Origin: Ligula intestinalis
Lineage: Eukaryota > Platyhelminthes > Cestoda > Diphyllobothriidea > Diphyllobothriidae
Length of the DNA stretch: 64,000 bases
Direction: 5' to 3'
Assembly: GCA_036362985.1 (NCBI GenBank)
Contig: JAYGXS010000001.1
Location: 72,008,471-72,072,470 of the forward strand
A program made the position numbers and the translations under genes. Every line of letters begins with the position of its first letter. Position 1 is the first letter of the stretch. Positions 12,011 to 22,534 of the stretch are shown here, piece by piece. Below the pieces are notes generated by a model. The model did no database searches, was not told the origin of the DNA, and was given only the letters and a program-made list of their open reading frames with translations.

Positions 12011-12885
12011 TAGTGCAAACCGAAGGCTCCTTTAACTCCGGGAAAGGCAGAAACTTAACCAAACTATTGCTGCACAATTTACATTTCATATTCTGCTGAA
12101 AAATTTCGGTTTTTATAGAAAGAAGCAATATTACGTTCCTCCATTCTCTATTAGATATTTAATACAACTACATATAAAGTTGCGTGCGAGCCTCTTCCGG
12201 CCATTTGCTGTCGAAACGAATGATATCGATTTGTCTGACACCTGACACATTTTTTTATAAATCCTTAACAACTGTCATCGCAGATGATTGGTAAAATCAA
12301 GCTCACTGGCCGTACGTGGGTGGCCAGGCACTACTGGCCGGAAATAACAATGCAGTAATAGTTCTGCTCGCCTAGAAATACGGAAGGCTTTCCTAGTTAT
12401 TAATCCCTTCATAGTCAACTTGCACTTTGTGACCGTCAATTAACAAAGTCTACGTAGAGATAAAGCATAAAATATAGAGCAAATCGGTCATTAAAGTTCT
12501 TTAGAAAACAACCGAGACTGTAGTTTTGGTAGCCTTACGTTTATGAAATTGGCTTATACAATCTGTGTCCCTGAGTTAATGTGTTCACGATCGTTCTCTC
12601 AAATTACTAGTTAAAGGCCATCCGGTAGTGGCTACAGAAGGACATGTTGAATCCTTGTAAAAACTATCTCCTTAGTATGAAACCCCGTTTGCTGGACTCC
12701 GTCATGGAGTGTAGGCCTGGGATAATTTTCGTTGCATGATCTTAGCCACCGTGTTTAACTTCACTAGGATCTCTTCTGCATCCATTACTGGTGGTGGGCC
12801 ATCTATGTGCTGTCCACCTCGGGCGCTAAGGACCTACCAGTATAGTTGAACCCCAGGGGTCTACTACGTGATAGCGAGAACGCGC
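12010..12885. other. spacer with no recognisable gene
   Basis: No coding frame or repeat recognised. Confidence 0.4.
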
Positions 12886-12889
12886 AACT

Positions 12890-14450
12890 CTTCAAGGATA
12901 TCGTCATCGAAAAGAAGATGTGATCGCCGGAACAAGATTTTTATTTGCCTGACGTTTCAAATTCCCTTGCGAACCCTTCATTATGGAAATAAACAGAAAC
13001 ATTAGCAGATGAGACGAAGAATTGCCTCGGAAATGCTAAAATCCTATAGCTCATTAAATTCCGTTTCAGAACGCACATCATGTTTAACTGAGCAATCTTG
13101 GAGCAGGAAAAGTGAACACCAAGGGCTTCACTGATTTCGGAGTTACTAGCCGAGGCGGTCCCACAATGGTTAGAGTCACTGGTCTTTCAACATGAAAGAC
13201 CAACATTCTGGGCGTGGTATGAGGATGATATTCTCGTCGTCATCGAAAGGAATCAGGAACGCATATTCAAAGAATTTGTCAACAGCGTCTTCCCGGACAT
13301 CTACTTTATGATGGAGAGGAAGGAAAACAGTCAGCTGGCCATCCTTGATGTTCTCGTCTGCCACAAGGGTTGTGGAAACCTGAAAACCAAAACGTTCAGG
13401 AAAACGAGGAGTTCTAAATTTCAACAGCAACCACCCAATCAGCCATAAATACAGTTGCGTAAGGACGCTTTGTCGGCGTGTTTAGGCGCACTGCAGTGAA
13501 CCGGAAGTCAGAGTTGCCGAAATACTATATCTTCAATGGATTTTCAGAGAAAATGGCTACCTGCGCAACTTTTTTTCCATGAGATGTGTACAAAAATCGC
13601 ACCGACCCCAAATTTTGGCCAGCAATTCCGTACACCAAAAACGTATCGGAGGCCATCGGCCGCCTTCTCGCACTACTTGTAGTTGGAGTCGCACACAGGC
13701 TGGAGGAAACCACAAGGCGTCGGATAATAAAACCAAGAGACCCAGTGTCACGGTACGAAACGTCTGGATTCGTCTATAGGATCTGGTGTAGTTGCAGAAA
13801 AAGCAACCAAGTCGGAGAAACTGGAAGAGTTCTCAAGATGCGAATTGCCGAACACGCGGCAACAGTGCGGAGAAATGATGCCAATTCTCAAGTTGCGGCT
13901 CATTTGACGAGACCCGGCCACACATTCAAATTTGATGAGGCCAAAATTCTCCTGAGGGGTGACAATCGTGTGAGTCGCTTATTACTTGAGTCATAGTTCA
14001 CGGCCCCCCAGTCTATAAACAAGCAGAATGGTCTGCCCAATCCATATTCGGTGCTGAGGCTCAATTTGACCAAAGAAAGTTGCCACTTGGGAAACACAGA
14101 GACCACCACATAATCAAACGTCATCGCTGGAGAACCAGATGACCGAGCAATCAGCACGTCTAATTCCAAACCGTGTGAGAAAAGTTTAGCAGGTCACGGC
14201 CCGCATGCCGTTAATCAAGTCATTAACGCACAAGCGGGAGTCGTTTGTTGTCATAAGTGTGCAGTGGAATAGTGAAAGTATCCTATAAATACTGCGTCTC
14301 CCTGTGCATTTATTACCCGTTTTTGCTATTTTTTGTTCATGTCTCTGATGAAGGATCCGCGACGGATTTCGAAACGTTGGTCGAAAAAAAAAATTCCTAT
14401 CGACCACACTATCACCTTCTGCTTCTCAATTATGTCCTGCATCCCGCAGG
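12890..14450 (+). mobile_element. Penelope-like element with inverted terminal module, pseudogenised
   Basis: Seen: an RT segment in frame from 13125 (LLAEAVPQWLESLVFQHERP, then FWAWYEDDILVVIERNQE) with YEDD where YADD is usual. A QLAILDVLVC motif follows. After a frameshift comes a GIY-YIG-like domain at 13586-13996 (SGFVYRIWCSC, VGETGRVLKMRIAEHA, HLTRPGHTFKFDEAKIL). The 3' end holds a hammerhead-like motif at 14341-14384. A matching terminal module lies upstream but inverted (12890-12990, with GACGTTTC at 12951). Known: PLEs encode RT plus GIY-YIG and carry pLTRs in direct or inverted order. RT motifs upstream of 13110 are missing. Confidence 0.75.
14341..14384 (+). ncRNA. hammerhead-like motif at PLE 3' end
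   Basis: CTGATGA at 14345-14351, a stem II hairpin with GATCCG/CGGATT around a 3-nt loop (14352-14370), and GAAAC at 14371-14375 are all seen. The expected GTC cleavage site after a minimal AC/GU stem III reads GTT here, which still fits NUH. Known: PLE terminal repeats often carry minimal type I hammerheads that act as dimers. Confidence 0.6.
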
Positions 14451-16880
14451 TTCGCTTGTATTGGATATCGTCATCAAAAGCCAGGACACGAGCGGCTCTC
14501 TGGCTGTGTGGCGTTTCACTCGATTGGGAATTGTTGCATACGCAAGGGAAAGCAAGTGTCAATTCGTGACGCAGCGTTTGGCCGCCGAAGATACTGATTG
14601 ATCCTTTTCGCCGGCTTGCCATTTGCGAGATCATGCACCGAAACCTCTAGCTGTCTAGTTGGCAGAGCTTCCATCGAAGGCGGTGGAGCCGCGGGATTTT
14701 CGCTTCGGGTCAACGGTCGAATTCTATCCGCAGAGATCTACCGTTGGTCTGTCTTGTTGCCATGAGTCGTCTGTTTTATTAAGTAAAGGTTGGTGGTTGA
14801 CCGTTTACCCGAAAGCAGCGCCTAACGAGTTCGAGTTCACTGAGTACTACGCGTACTCACGCCGCTTCAGGGGGTTGGCACACAGCGGCGTTTGAATATT
14901 AGTAATTTACAATTATAGGTGGGGGCTCACTGATGTCGGTAGGGAACATAATCGTCCCGTTGGCCTTGGAAGCAACGGGCCCGGAGCTGAATAGTTAGGG
15001 CGTTTAACTCCTAGCCTAAAGGGATTTGCAAAAGCTTGTGGTTGGGTAGGGCTAGCTGATGACGACTAATCAGCCTTCTTCGTCTTTGCCGATAATTTCC
15101 TTATGTCGATAAGGCTCTATTATTGTGGCGAGTTAAGAGTTTACATGCTTATAGCCTTCCTGCAGGCTTTTTTGAGTCAGGCTTCCATCGCCTCTATGGA
15201 GAGCAAGTATGTCAGATAAATACAGTTGTCATTTTTCCTCCGTATCTGCTTTCTCCTTCCCATTTTCATCATTTAGAGTGAAATGCACGTCTCCGAAGAC
15301 TGGGGATCGTATGCTTCCTTAACAGGACGGGAAAACAGAAACCACCTAAACTACCGGCTTTTGCGCCAACTGCGAGAGAAAAGGGTTAGCGTTCAATTTA
15401 GGATTAGGTTCAAGGCTACGGTTATAGATAGCATCAAGTTAATTTAGGCTTATGATTAGGGTTGGTTTCAATTGTAAGGTTGGGGTTGGGATTAGGTCTA
15501 CGGTTTAGGCTAACGTTAGGTCTAGTGTTGGAGTTACGACACGGGAATATTTGCCTTTCCTCGACATATGCGCAGAGTCACATCTATTACTTGTTCGGGA
15601 CGGTCCCATGCTATTGCCTGCTTAAGAGGCCATAAAAGTACAAGGGCGCGGTGACTCCTTTGATCTCCTTCACGAATCGCCAGTTCATCCTTTTTCCTTC
15701 GAACCGAGACCACGTAGCCGGCTGTTGTACAAATGAGTTACGTCATGAGATTTAACAAAATATTCATACGCACATCCGATTGCTAAAAATAAACAGTTTA
15801 CCAGGCTCTAAGGTAGGAAATATTATTTAGTTTATATTGGAACTGCACAGGTTGAGCGGCTGAATTATATTTCCAAGCACATAATCAGACTTTTAGTTTG
15901 TATGTGGAAAGGATTATGTTATGTAACAAAATGCCCGTATGGATATTTATGACTTCTAGCTACCGGACTCTTTGATTCGTGTACTTCATCAGACTTCATT
16001 TGAGGCTTTACATAAAACGGAAGAACTATCCCCAGAAAAAATTTTGGCAAACTTCTTGAAAGTATGTAGGCAGAGGCCAGTTGATACCGGCCTTTTGGTA
16101 AACCATAAATCCCATCATTTCCTGGAGAGTCCGCTGCAGATTTTATGTCTATGAAGTGTGTTCAGATGAGAACCCGTAACTGGTGGAGTGTGCAAGTAAG
16201 GTCCACTGGAAGCTACCTGGCGTTTCGTTACTCCAGTTAAGCGAGTCCCAAAATGCATGGAAGTAGGTTGGAGACTGCCAGCCTTTCCTTTTTGATGCGC
16301 TATTGGGGAGCATATGCATGAGAATATGATTTTCAGTGCATTCCTCGCGGAAAGCCAGCGCATATAATCGTTTTGAGCGTCGCATCTGAAATTACACGAG
16401 TGTGCTAGTCCGTGAGCAAACCATCTGCAGCGCGGAAGTTAGAAACCGCTCCACGCGCTAACAGTGTACTTCACCGAAAGCTAAAAATTGCACAGAAACG
16501 AATAAACGAGTAGAAAGAGACGGATGCTAGTAGTAAAAAAAAATCGCATGACTAGAGAGGCTTCATTTACAATTATAGGGCTTCTCACCCAACGCCGGGA
16601 TAGTGTGTTCCGCCTAATAAGTCTTAGTGACCTAGAACCTATGCAGGTCTACTTTCGAACATCTCATCTCAGGTCCTATTGACTCAGCCAACCTTATGGG
16701 TTCGCCTGGGACACCGTAATAACACGCAGATTCACTAACAGCCTAAGATTCAGCCTCTTTTCAGACAGCTTTTCTTTCTCCGATTCCACGCGTGGATAGC
16801 AGTGTACCTTAAGAACGCACTTGAGGACATGGATAAATTAATATATTATCTATATGGTAGTATTATGCACAAAGATTTGG
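14450..16880. other. spacer with a telomere-like tract, no gene recognised
   Basis: Overlapping short frames at 14450-14900 are not recognisable. A degenerate TTAGG-rich tract occupies about 15380-15540. Frames at 15972-16154 (+) and 16115-16363 (-) are open but match nothing I know. Confidence 0.4.
15380..15540 (+). repeat. degenerate TTAGGG-like tract
   Basis: Loosely spaced GGTTAG, TTAGGATTAGG, GATTAGGGTTGG and GTTAGGTCTAG units. It is preceded by AACAGGACGGGAAAACAG (about 15322) and followed by GACACGGGAATA (about 15539), which resemble the inner TIR phrase GGACACAGGAATA of the elements at 48.4 and 56.1 kb. Possibly a decayed member of that family. Confidence 0.45.
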
Positions 16881-17266
16881 GGTCCAGATATCTTATCGCT
16901 TTCACCACCCCCCGAGGAAGACAGATAAGAAGGAACAAAGATATGAAACGAATTATATTGAGACTGACGTTTTGGATACTCACTTGTTTCCATCGTCAGA
17001 GTAGCGTGGTGATTTTTCCTGTTTGCTGGCACTGTTTCAGCCTTGCTGCATGCCTGATATTTTATCCGTGCTCGAAGCACGAACTGTGACCTGTTTGTTT
17101 GCTGCCGACTGTCCGTGAGATTGACCGCTGGTAGGCTGGTGTGACCTTTGGCCTCTTTGCGCCTGTTGACAAGTCAGCGTGCTTACTGGCCTGTTCTTCG
17201 CCCACCGACGGACTAAACTATTGTTGCTACCCGCGTGAGTTGATGCCAATCTCGCGGACGCGGCGC

Positions 17267-17345
17267 TGGTCACATGGTCACGTTGGTCACGCGCTGGTCA
17301 CGTTGGTCACGCGTTGGTCGCGCTGGTCACGTTGGTCACATGGTT
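17267..17345 (+). repeat. minisatellite of about 9-11 bp units
   Basis: Seven or more units of TGGTCACGT / TGGTCACGCGC run without interruption. It is present only in the left arm of the surrounding inverted repeat, so it expanded or was lost after the arms separated. Confidence 0.8.
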
Positions 17346-18047
17346 TCTGGTCGGCTTCTTTCCTATTTTCCTCCGATCGCAGTTGTAGTCCACACTTGGG
17401 TTTGCCTTGCCGTCCTGTGAGCCTTGTTCGAACTGACTCGAGCCGTTTGCGTATCACCTGGTAGGCGAGTTTAAGCTATCTACGGTCTATGAAAATGTAC
17501 CGCAGAAGAGCCATATTTTCGCCTTCGATAAAGCAAAGGTACTAGGCCGAGCCAATAACAAATGGCTTGACTGTTGCTGGTAAGTTAGTCTTCGACTGGC
17601 ACACATAGCAGAGTAAAAGACCTTCATCCTGCCTGCCAGGCGATACGCATACGGCTCGAGTCAGTTCGAACAAGGCCAACAGGATGGCAAGGCAAACCCA
17701 AGCGTGGAAGATAACAGACGTCAGAGGAAAATAGGCGAGGGGTCGGGCAAGAACCATTTGACAAGCATAGAACACTACCTCACCGCTGCGCCCACGAATT
17801 TGACATCACCCTACGTGGGCAGGAACAAGTGATAAGGTCGTTGTTGGGTGAGGGGCAGGCCAGTAAACACGCTGACTTGTCAACAATTACGATAGCCGTA
17901 AAGAGGCCAAAGGTCACACGAGCCTACCAGCGGTCAATCTCACGGACAGTCGGCAGCAAACAAACAGGTCATGCGTCGAGCACGGATGAAATATCAGGCA
18001 TGCAGCAAGGCTGAAACAGTGCCGGCAAACAGGAAAAATCACCACGC

Positions 18048-18092
18048 TACTCTGACGATGGAAACAAGCGAGTGTCCGAAACGTCAGTCCCA
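18048..18092 (+). ncRNA. hammerhead-like motif in right arm of inverted repeat
   Basis: CTGACGA (18052-18058), a stem II with GGAAAC/GTGTCC having one mismatch, GAAA (18078-18081), then CGTC with cleavage expected after C18085. Stem I pairs only ACT/AGT. The left-arm partner (minus strand, CTGACGA at 16993-16999) has AAAA in place of GAAA and is presumably inactive. Confidence 0.5.
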
Positions 18093-18159
18093 ATATAATT
18101 CATTTCATGTCTTGGTACCTTCTTATTTGTCTCCTTCGGGGGATGATGAAAAATATATC

Positions 18160-19684
18160 GATAATATTTATAAATTTGAGATTCTGATGGAACTATGATG
18201 TCAGGTGCCGTCTTTCAAAGCGAGAGAATATCCACTGAACAATGTAGACTCAACATCCTGTAAAATTGAATATTTCCTTTTGGGTACTTTAGGGATAGTT
18301 TTAGTCATTCTCAGCGGAGCCCCGCACATTCGAATAGCCTGAATCCAAATTAGCTTTCTAACTTTCGAGCGTAGGGCAGCTGAAAAATAAACACGAATGC
18401 TGTGGACAATGACTCAGTTCCGTGTTTGGAAAGAAGCCTGTGGTTGTCGAGACTTACAGTCTCCTCCCCGCGCACATGTCAGTTCCGTCATAATGCCCGC
18501 ACCTAGGGGGTCCACATCAATTACTGTCCGTTGGGGTCCTGACTTCCAGGCCCTGACACCAGCGTGTATCTATCGCTATCCATCAGGTCTACCAGCAGTC
18601 CGCAGCACGTTAGGCGTCCCCTCCCCCCAGCCCTCCCCCGGCGCCCCGGTAGCAGCAAGGAGAAACGACGGGCCTTTTATGCCTCCGGCTACCCCCTCTC
18701 AGAGGGTGGTTGCTAGTGTGAAGGCGCTGGCACATACTCCTGCCATCGGGCAGGTGACAGCCGCTTCGACGGCATGCGGGCAGCCACAGCCCAGCAGTTG
18801 GAACACACCTGACGAGCTGAGTCCGAAGCGTGTATATACGCGCTTTTGTTTACATCTGCTGAGATCAGTAAGCCGCGCAGTCAGGTATTGATATACTGGC
18901 CCCAGTAACAACCACGGAAGTTGCAGAGGGGTTGAGGAGGAACCAGTTCCGTGCTTAATTGTCAGACAAGACTGCGCATTATTTGTGCTCGAGCCAGTAG
19001 GTTGAGTACTAGCCATCACTAGGGCTCGGAAGTGATGAAGAAGTGCAATTTGAATTCACAGACAAAATAGGTGAGAAACAGGATTAAAGAACAAAGGGTA
19101 TCAAAGAGAAATTGGTGTAAAATAACGGATGGCAGCGAATATGGGAAAGATAATAAGTAGAAGTAGGCTAGTAAGTCTAATTAAAAAGAGGATTAAGCAT
19201 CAGGGAACAGGCGCAAGGTAAGGAAAGATAAAAAGCAAGTGAAGGAGAGTGAAAGGGAAGGCAGTATCGAGAAGGCAAGAACGATGAAAGAAGAAATTAA
19301 CAAGATGTGTAGAAAAAGTTTAACTGAATCAGCGTGGGGCAGCAAAAGCATTCAGTATGCTAGGATAAAGAAAACGGCAGGACCTTACGAAGGAGAAAAT
19401 ATGACGAAAATGAAGAAGCCGAACAAAACGACAGTGAGGATGGGGACGAAGATGTGAACGAAATAAGGAGCAGTTAATGGACAAATCAGCTAGAAATAAA
19501 CGAACGAACATACTGAAAGGCCAACGTTCAAAACGGACACTTGGTGGGGCACATACACTACTACATTTGTATAAACACTAGTACGGAGTTCGTATAGCTC
19601 AATGCCAATCTCTTCTGGCTATCAAACTAATCTATTTTAGTTCTGCGCCTCCTTAGAAAGCGTCTCATCGGTGCAAAGACATAA
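18160..19684. other. spacer with a purine-rich strand, no gene recognised
   Basis: The frame 18397-18891 (164 codons, proline and alanine rich) follows GC-rich sequence and shows no known motif. Between about 19060 and 19500 the plus strand is strikingly purine-rich (GAAGG, AAAGA, GGAAAG), which explains its Lys/Glu-rich open frame at 19239-19457. Neither is supported as a gene. Confidence 0.4.
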
Positions 19685-20455
19685 GAAATTTAGTTGACCC
19701 AATTGTGAAGAAACTCGCGGCATTTGGCGGGATTCGAACCCGCATAGGAGAGTGACCATTTTAGCCAAGCCAACGCTCTACCCACTTGAGCTACGAATGT
19801 CGCGCTTCACACCGTGAGTTTAATCACACTTGGATCGATATTACCTGCTCAACTTTGCCGCTCACATGGAATCCACCAATGCGGGACAGCAAGTTGACTG
19901 CCCAAGCAGGATTTCCTAAGCAATCATCTAGAATCCACCAGAATTACTACTAGGCTGACTTAATTATTAAGTTGGTTTGGCAGCTTTAGTTAATTTAGTT
20001 GACCCAATTGCGAAAAAAATCGCGGCATTCGGCGGCGTTCGGCTTGGCTAAAAAGGCCACTCTCCTATACGGGTTCGAATCCCGTCGAATGCCACAAGTT
20101 TTTTCGCAATTGGGTCAAATAAATTATCTAAATCTGACAACCCAACTTAATAATTAAGTCAGCCTAGTAGTCATTCTGGTAGATTCTAGATGATTGCTTA
20201 GGAAATCCTGTTTGGGCAGTCAACTTGCTGTCCCGAATTGGTGGATTCCATGTTAGCGGCAAAGTTGGGCGGGTAGTATCGATCCAAGTGTGATTAAACT
20301 CACGTTGTGAAGCGCGACATTCGTAGGTAGAGTGTTGGCTTGTCTAAAAAGGCCACTCTCCTATGCAGGTTCGAATCCCGCCGAATGCCGCGAGTTTTTT
20401 TTCAAAATTGGGTGAACTAAATTAACTAAATCTACCAAACCAACTTAATAAATAA
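19685..20455. repeat. tandem and inverted tRNA-like/spacer repeat array, variant 2
   Basis: Three tRNA-like blocks: minus strand 19719-19802; a partial plus-strand block 20037-20093; plus strand 20317-20389. Each retains box B GGGTTCGAATCCCG (20076 onward) or a close variant. Acceptor-like ends ACATTCG/CGAATGC pair in the full blocks. The blocks alternate with a conserved spacer of about 220 bp. At 20024-20040 an antisense acceptor end (GGCATTCGGCGG) runs directly into a sense mid-tRNA segment, making a snap-back junction. The copies are too diverged in the anticodon arm to be functional tRNAs. Confidence 0.75.
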
Positions 20456-21325
20456 GAAATTTAGACGGATAATAGGTTGCCATGAGGCACCAACTTTTAA
20501 GGGAAGATTTCCGAAGATAAACACCATTCGATGAAACTGTTTACCTTAATGTCAGTACATCTACAGGATTGGAAGCGTCTACTGCGGTTTCCTAAATTCA
20601 GTTCCCTTTTGAGATTTCTGTATAGGTGTGCGAAACGGTAAATAAAACTGCCCAGCATGTCGTTTTTCCTGATTTTTTTATGCAGGATATATCTTTACCT
20701 CAACATAATTTTACTACCAATAGGACGGACCATCTTGGTATCCCACTGTGCACCGACCTATCACTGCTAAGGTGCATCGAGATATTCTCTTTTGATATAT
20801 TTCTTGTAGATGAGAGACATTGTTGTTTCTGAAAGAAAATTAGACTACGCGACCTGCTGGAAAAGGGGTTAGCAAGGAGGCAAACGTGATTGGAATTCAT
20901 GCATAAAGCATGTGGCAGCAAGAGGCTTGAAGCAGTCAAAGTCATCAGACGCATGTTTTTATGGTTATTCATCATCAGGTCTGCACAAAAGCAGATCACC
21001 TCGGAACGGTGACAGGTTCATGAAAACCACTAACAAAAGGAATGTGTGATGGGGTCGAGGGGTGTCCAGGCCTATCAATCAAAGAGGAGAGTCATGATTT
21101 AGCTCCGAGACCAGAAGACAGCAAAAGAGTGTCAGGGCTGTGCGTCGTTGTTTCATGGTTTTCATTCGACCTGGGTAGGATGTCGATAGTTGAAGGGCTT
21201 GGATGAAAGCCTTCTGGGAGCATAAGAACGTTTGAATGTCTACTATACGGTCGCTGTCGTGCAGGTGGGCTTCGAATTTGTTAGAGCTGGACTTACAAAT
21301 CGAGACGAATATTCGCATCCCAGGT
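20456..21325. other. spacer with no recognisable gene
   Basis: Frames at 20626-20832 (+) and 20700-20999 (-) are open without known motifs. Nothing else recognised. Confidence 0.4.
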
Positions 21326-21329
21326 GTGT

Positions 21330-21445
21330 ATATAGGTAGAGAAGAAGAAGAAGAAGAAGAAGAAGAAGAAGACATTTGGATCACCGGAATCATGGTTTTA
21401 TTTGTCTGAACTTTCAAACTCCTACTGGAGTCCATCGTCAGAGGT
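21330..21445 (-). repeat. PLE terminal-repeat remnant with hammerhead motif and GAA microsatellite
   Basis: Minus strand: CTGACGA (21435-21441), a stem II with ACTCC/GGAGT around AGTA, GAAA (21412-21415), then GTTCAGACAAATAAAA, and GATCCAAATGTCTTCTTC running into (TTC)n at about 21337-21371. The order matches 47820-47900 (GAAACGTCAGG, AATAAA, GTGATCGCATCTTCTTCTTC). Inference: the microsatellite grew from the CTTCTTC segment that is normal in this terminal repeat. Confidence 0.65.
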
Positions 21446-21479
21446 AGAAGCGGCAACGAAAACATGCAGCAGTTATAGG

Positions 21480-22180
21480 GGGGGGGGGAGGGTAGGGGTC
21501 AATCAACCACCTGTGACATCAGTTCGGAGATGCCTGCGCAGGGCGATATATGCTGGCACCAGATCGGTAAATTGATCGATTGAGTTCCCATCCGAGACGC
21601 AGAATTCAACCGATGCTCGGCCTGCCTTGCTGCTGGCATAGGCGATTATCTTGGCGGCTGCGAAGAGTTGAACTTACCCATGCCTTGATTTAGCGGTAGG
21701 TACTGCCCGCCACCTTAGGTGGAATTTATGAATGCTAATGCGCAATAGGACATTGGTAAGCCCAGGTGCACAGCTGGACGGTTAGCAAAAATTAACAGAA
21801 CACTAGGTGTATTAAGGTATAGTTAGGCCAGGGCAATTAGCAAACACCTGACTTAGCGGTCCACTCTTGTCCAGCTGTTGACGAGTGTCTTGATTGATGG
21901 CATGTTGCACATTTTTTTCGAATTTCTTCCCTTGCAAAAATAATGATCCCGTAAGTTATAAATCACAAAACACTAAATTCCTATACTTTCTTGTAACCCT
22001 CAATGTTTCTTTGGTTTAGGTGCTTAGGCAATGGTAGGTGATGCAAGCCCCCTTAGCCACCACTAACTCCAGGTTCCTGTAAAAGGGGAATTGGGCTTTA
22101 AATAGTGGGCCTCACCGCAGACAAGCAACGAAATGCCTACAAGAAACTATAAAAATGAGTAGTCGGCCAAATGAATTCTT
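21480..22180. other. spacer with no recognisable gene
   Basis: Starts with a G10 run at about 21479-21488. No frame or repeat recognised. Confidence 0.4.
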
Positions 22181-22182
22181 CT

Positions 22183-22530
22183 AGACAGATAGGCGTACAC
22201 CGATCAGTTGGAGGACCCACTCGTTCGCCAATGGTGCCTTTGGAGCTCATACTGGGGCAACGCGGCTAATTATGTAGGCAGAGAGACATAACCGACAAAG
22301 ACAGGAGATATTTGGATGGCCCTTTCTGGCTTTTTAGCCGTCGTCAGCTAGTCATAACCAACTCAAAAGTTGCCCCTGAAATAGGTGCCTCGCTCGAGTT
22401 TCGAACCCGCAACCTTTTTATTTGTTAATTGTTGTTAGCATCCTTGCGATGTAGGCTCGAGTGCCAGCTCCAAAGGCACTATGGATGGACAAATGTGTTC
22501 TCTAACTGATCGGTGTACGCCTATCTGTCA
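22183..22530 (-). mobile_element. hammerhead SINE copy 2 inside inverted arms
   Basis: Arms: CAGATAGGCGTACACCGATC near 22186 recurs inverted as GATCGGTGTACGCCTATCTG near 22507-22526. Both arms continue through AGTGCCTTTGGAGCT-type text. Between them, on the minus strand, lie a box B GGGTTCGAAACTC (about 22396-22408), then GACTAG-CTGACGA (RC of 22341-22347), a stem II GGCT/AGCC, and GAAA (22323-22326). Stem I no longer pairs and box A is decayed, so the copy is probably inactive. Confidence 0.6.
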
Positions 22531-22534
22531 TTGT

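Larger units (their letters stand above)
16885..18155. repeat. large inverted repeat, two arms of 525-585 bp
   Basis: The left arm (about 16885-17468) and right arm (about 17625-18150) are inverted copies. The left text GCTGCATGCCTGATATTT matches the right arm's complement AAATATCAGGCATGCAGC, and TTCGAACTGACTCGAG matches CTCGAGTCAGTTCGAA. The unpaired middle is 17470-17624. The arms diverge by perhaps 10-15 percent and differ at 17245-17370, where only the left arm has a minisatellite. Each outer end has a hammerhead-like PLE motif facing the other. Inference: two PLE-type terminal repeats fixed in inverted order, or a foldback element. Confidence 0.75.

Noticed and set aside
18397..18891. 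164-codon plus-strand open frame in GC-rich sequence
   Set aside because: Proline, serine and alanine rich with no motif; the opposite strand is also open over part of it, typical of GC-rich non-coding DNA.
19719..19802. Functional tRNA gene
   Set aside because: Promoter boxes are present, but the first acceptor pair is mismatched, the anticodon arm does not form 5/7/5, and copies are repeated with spacer; it is a tRNA-derived repeat.
20941..20990. Two TCATCAG sequences as hammerhead cores
   Set aside because: No GAAA at the required distance and no stem II.
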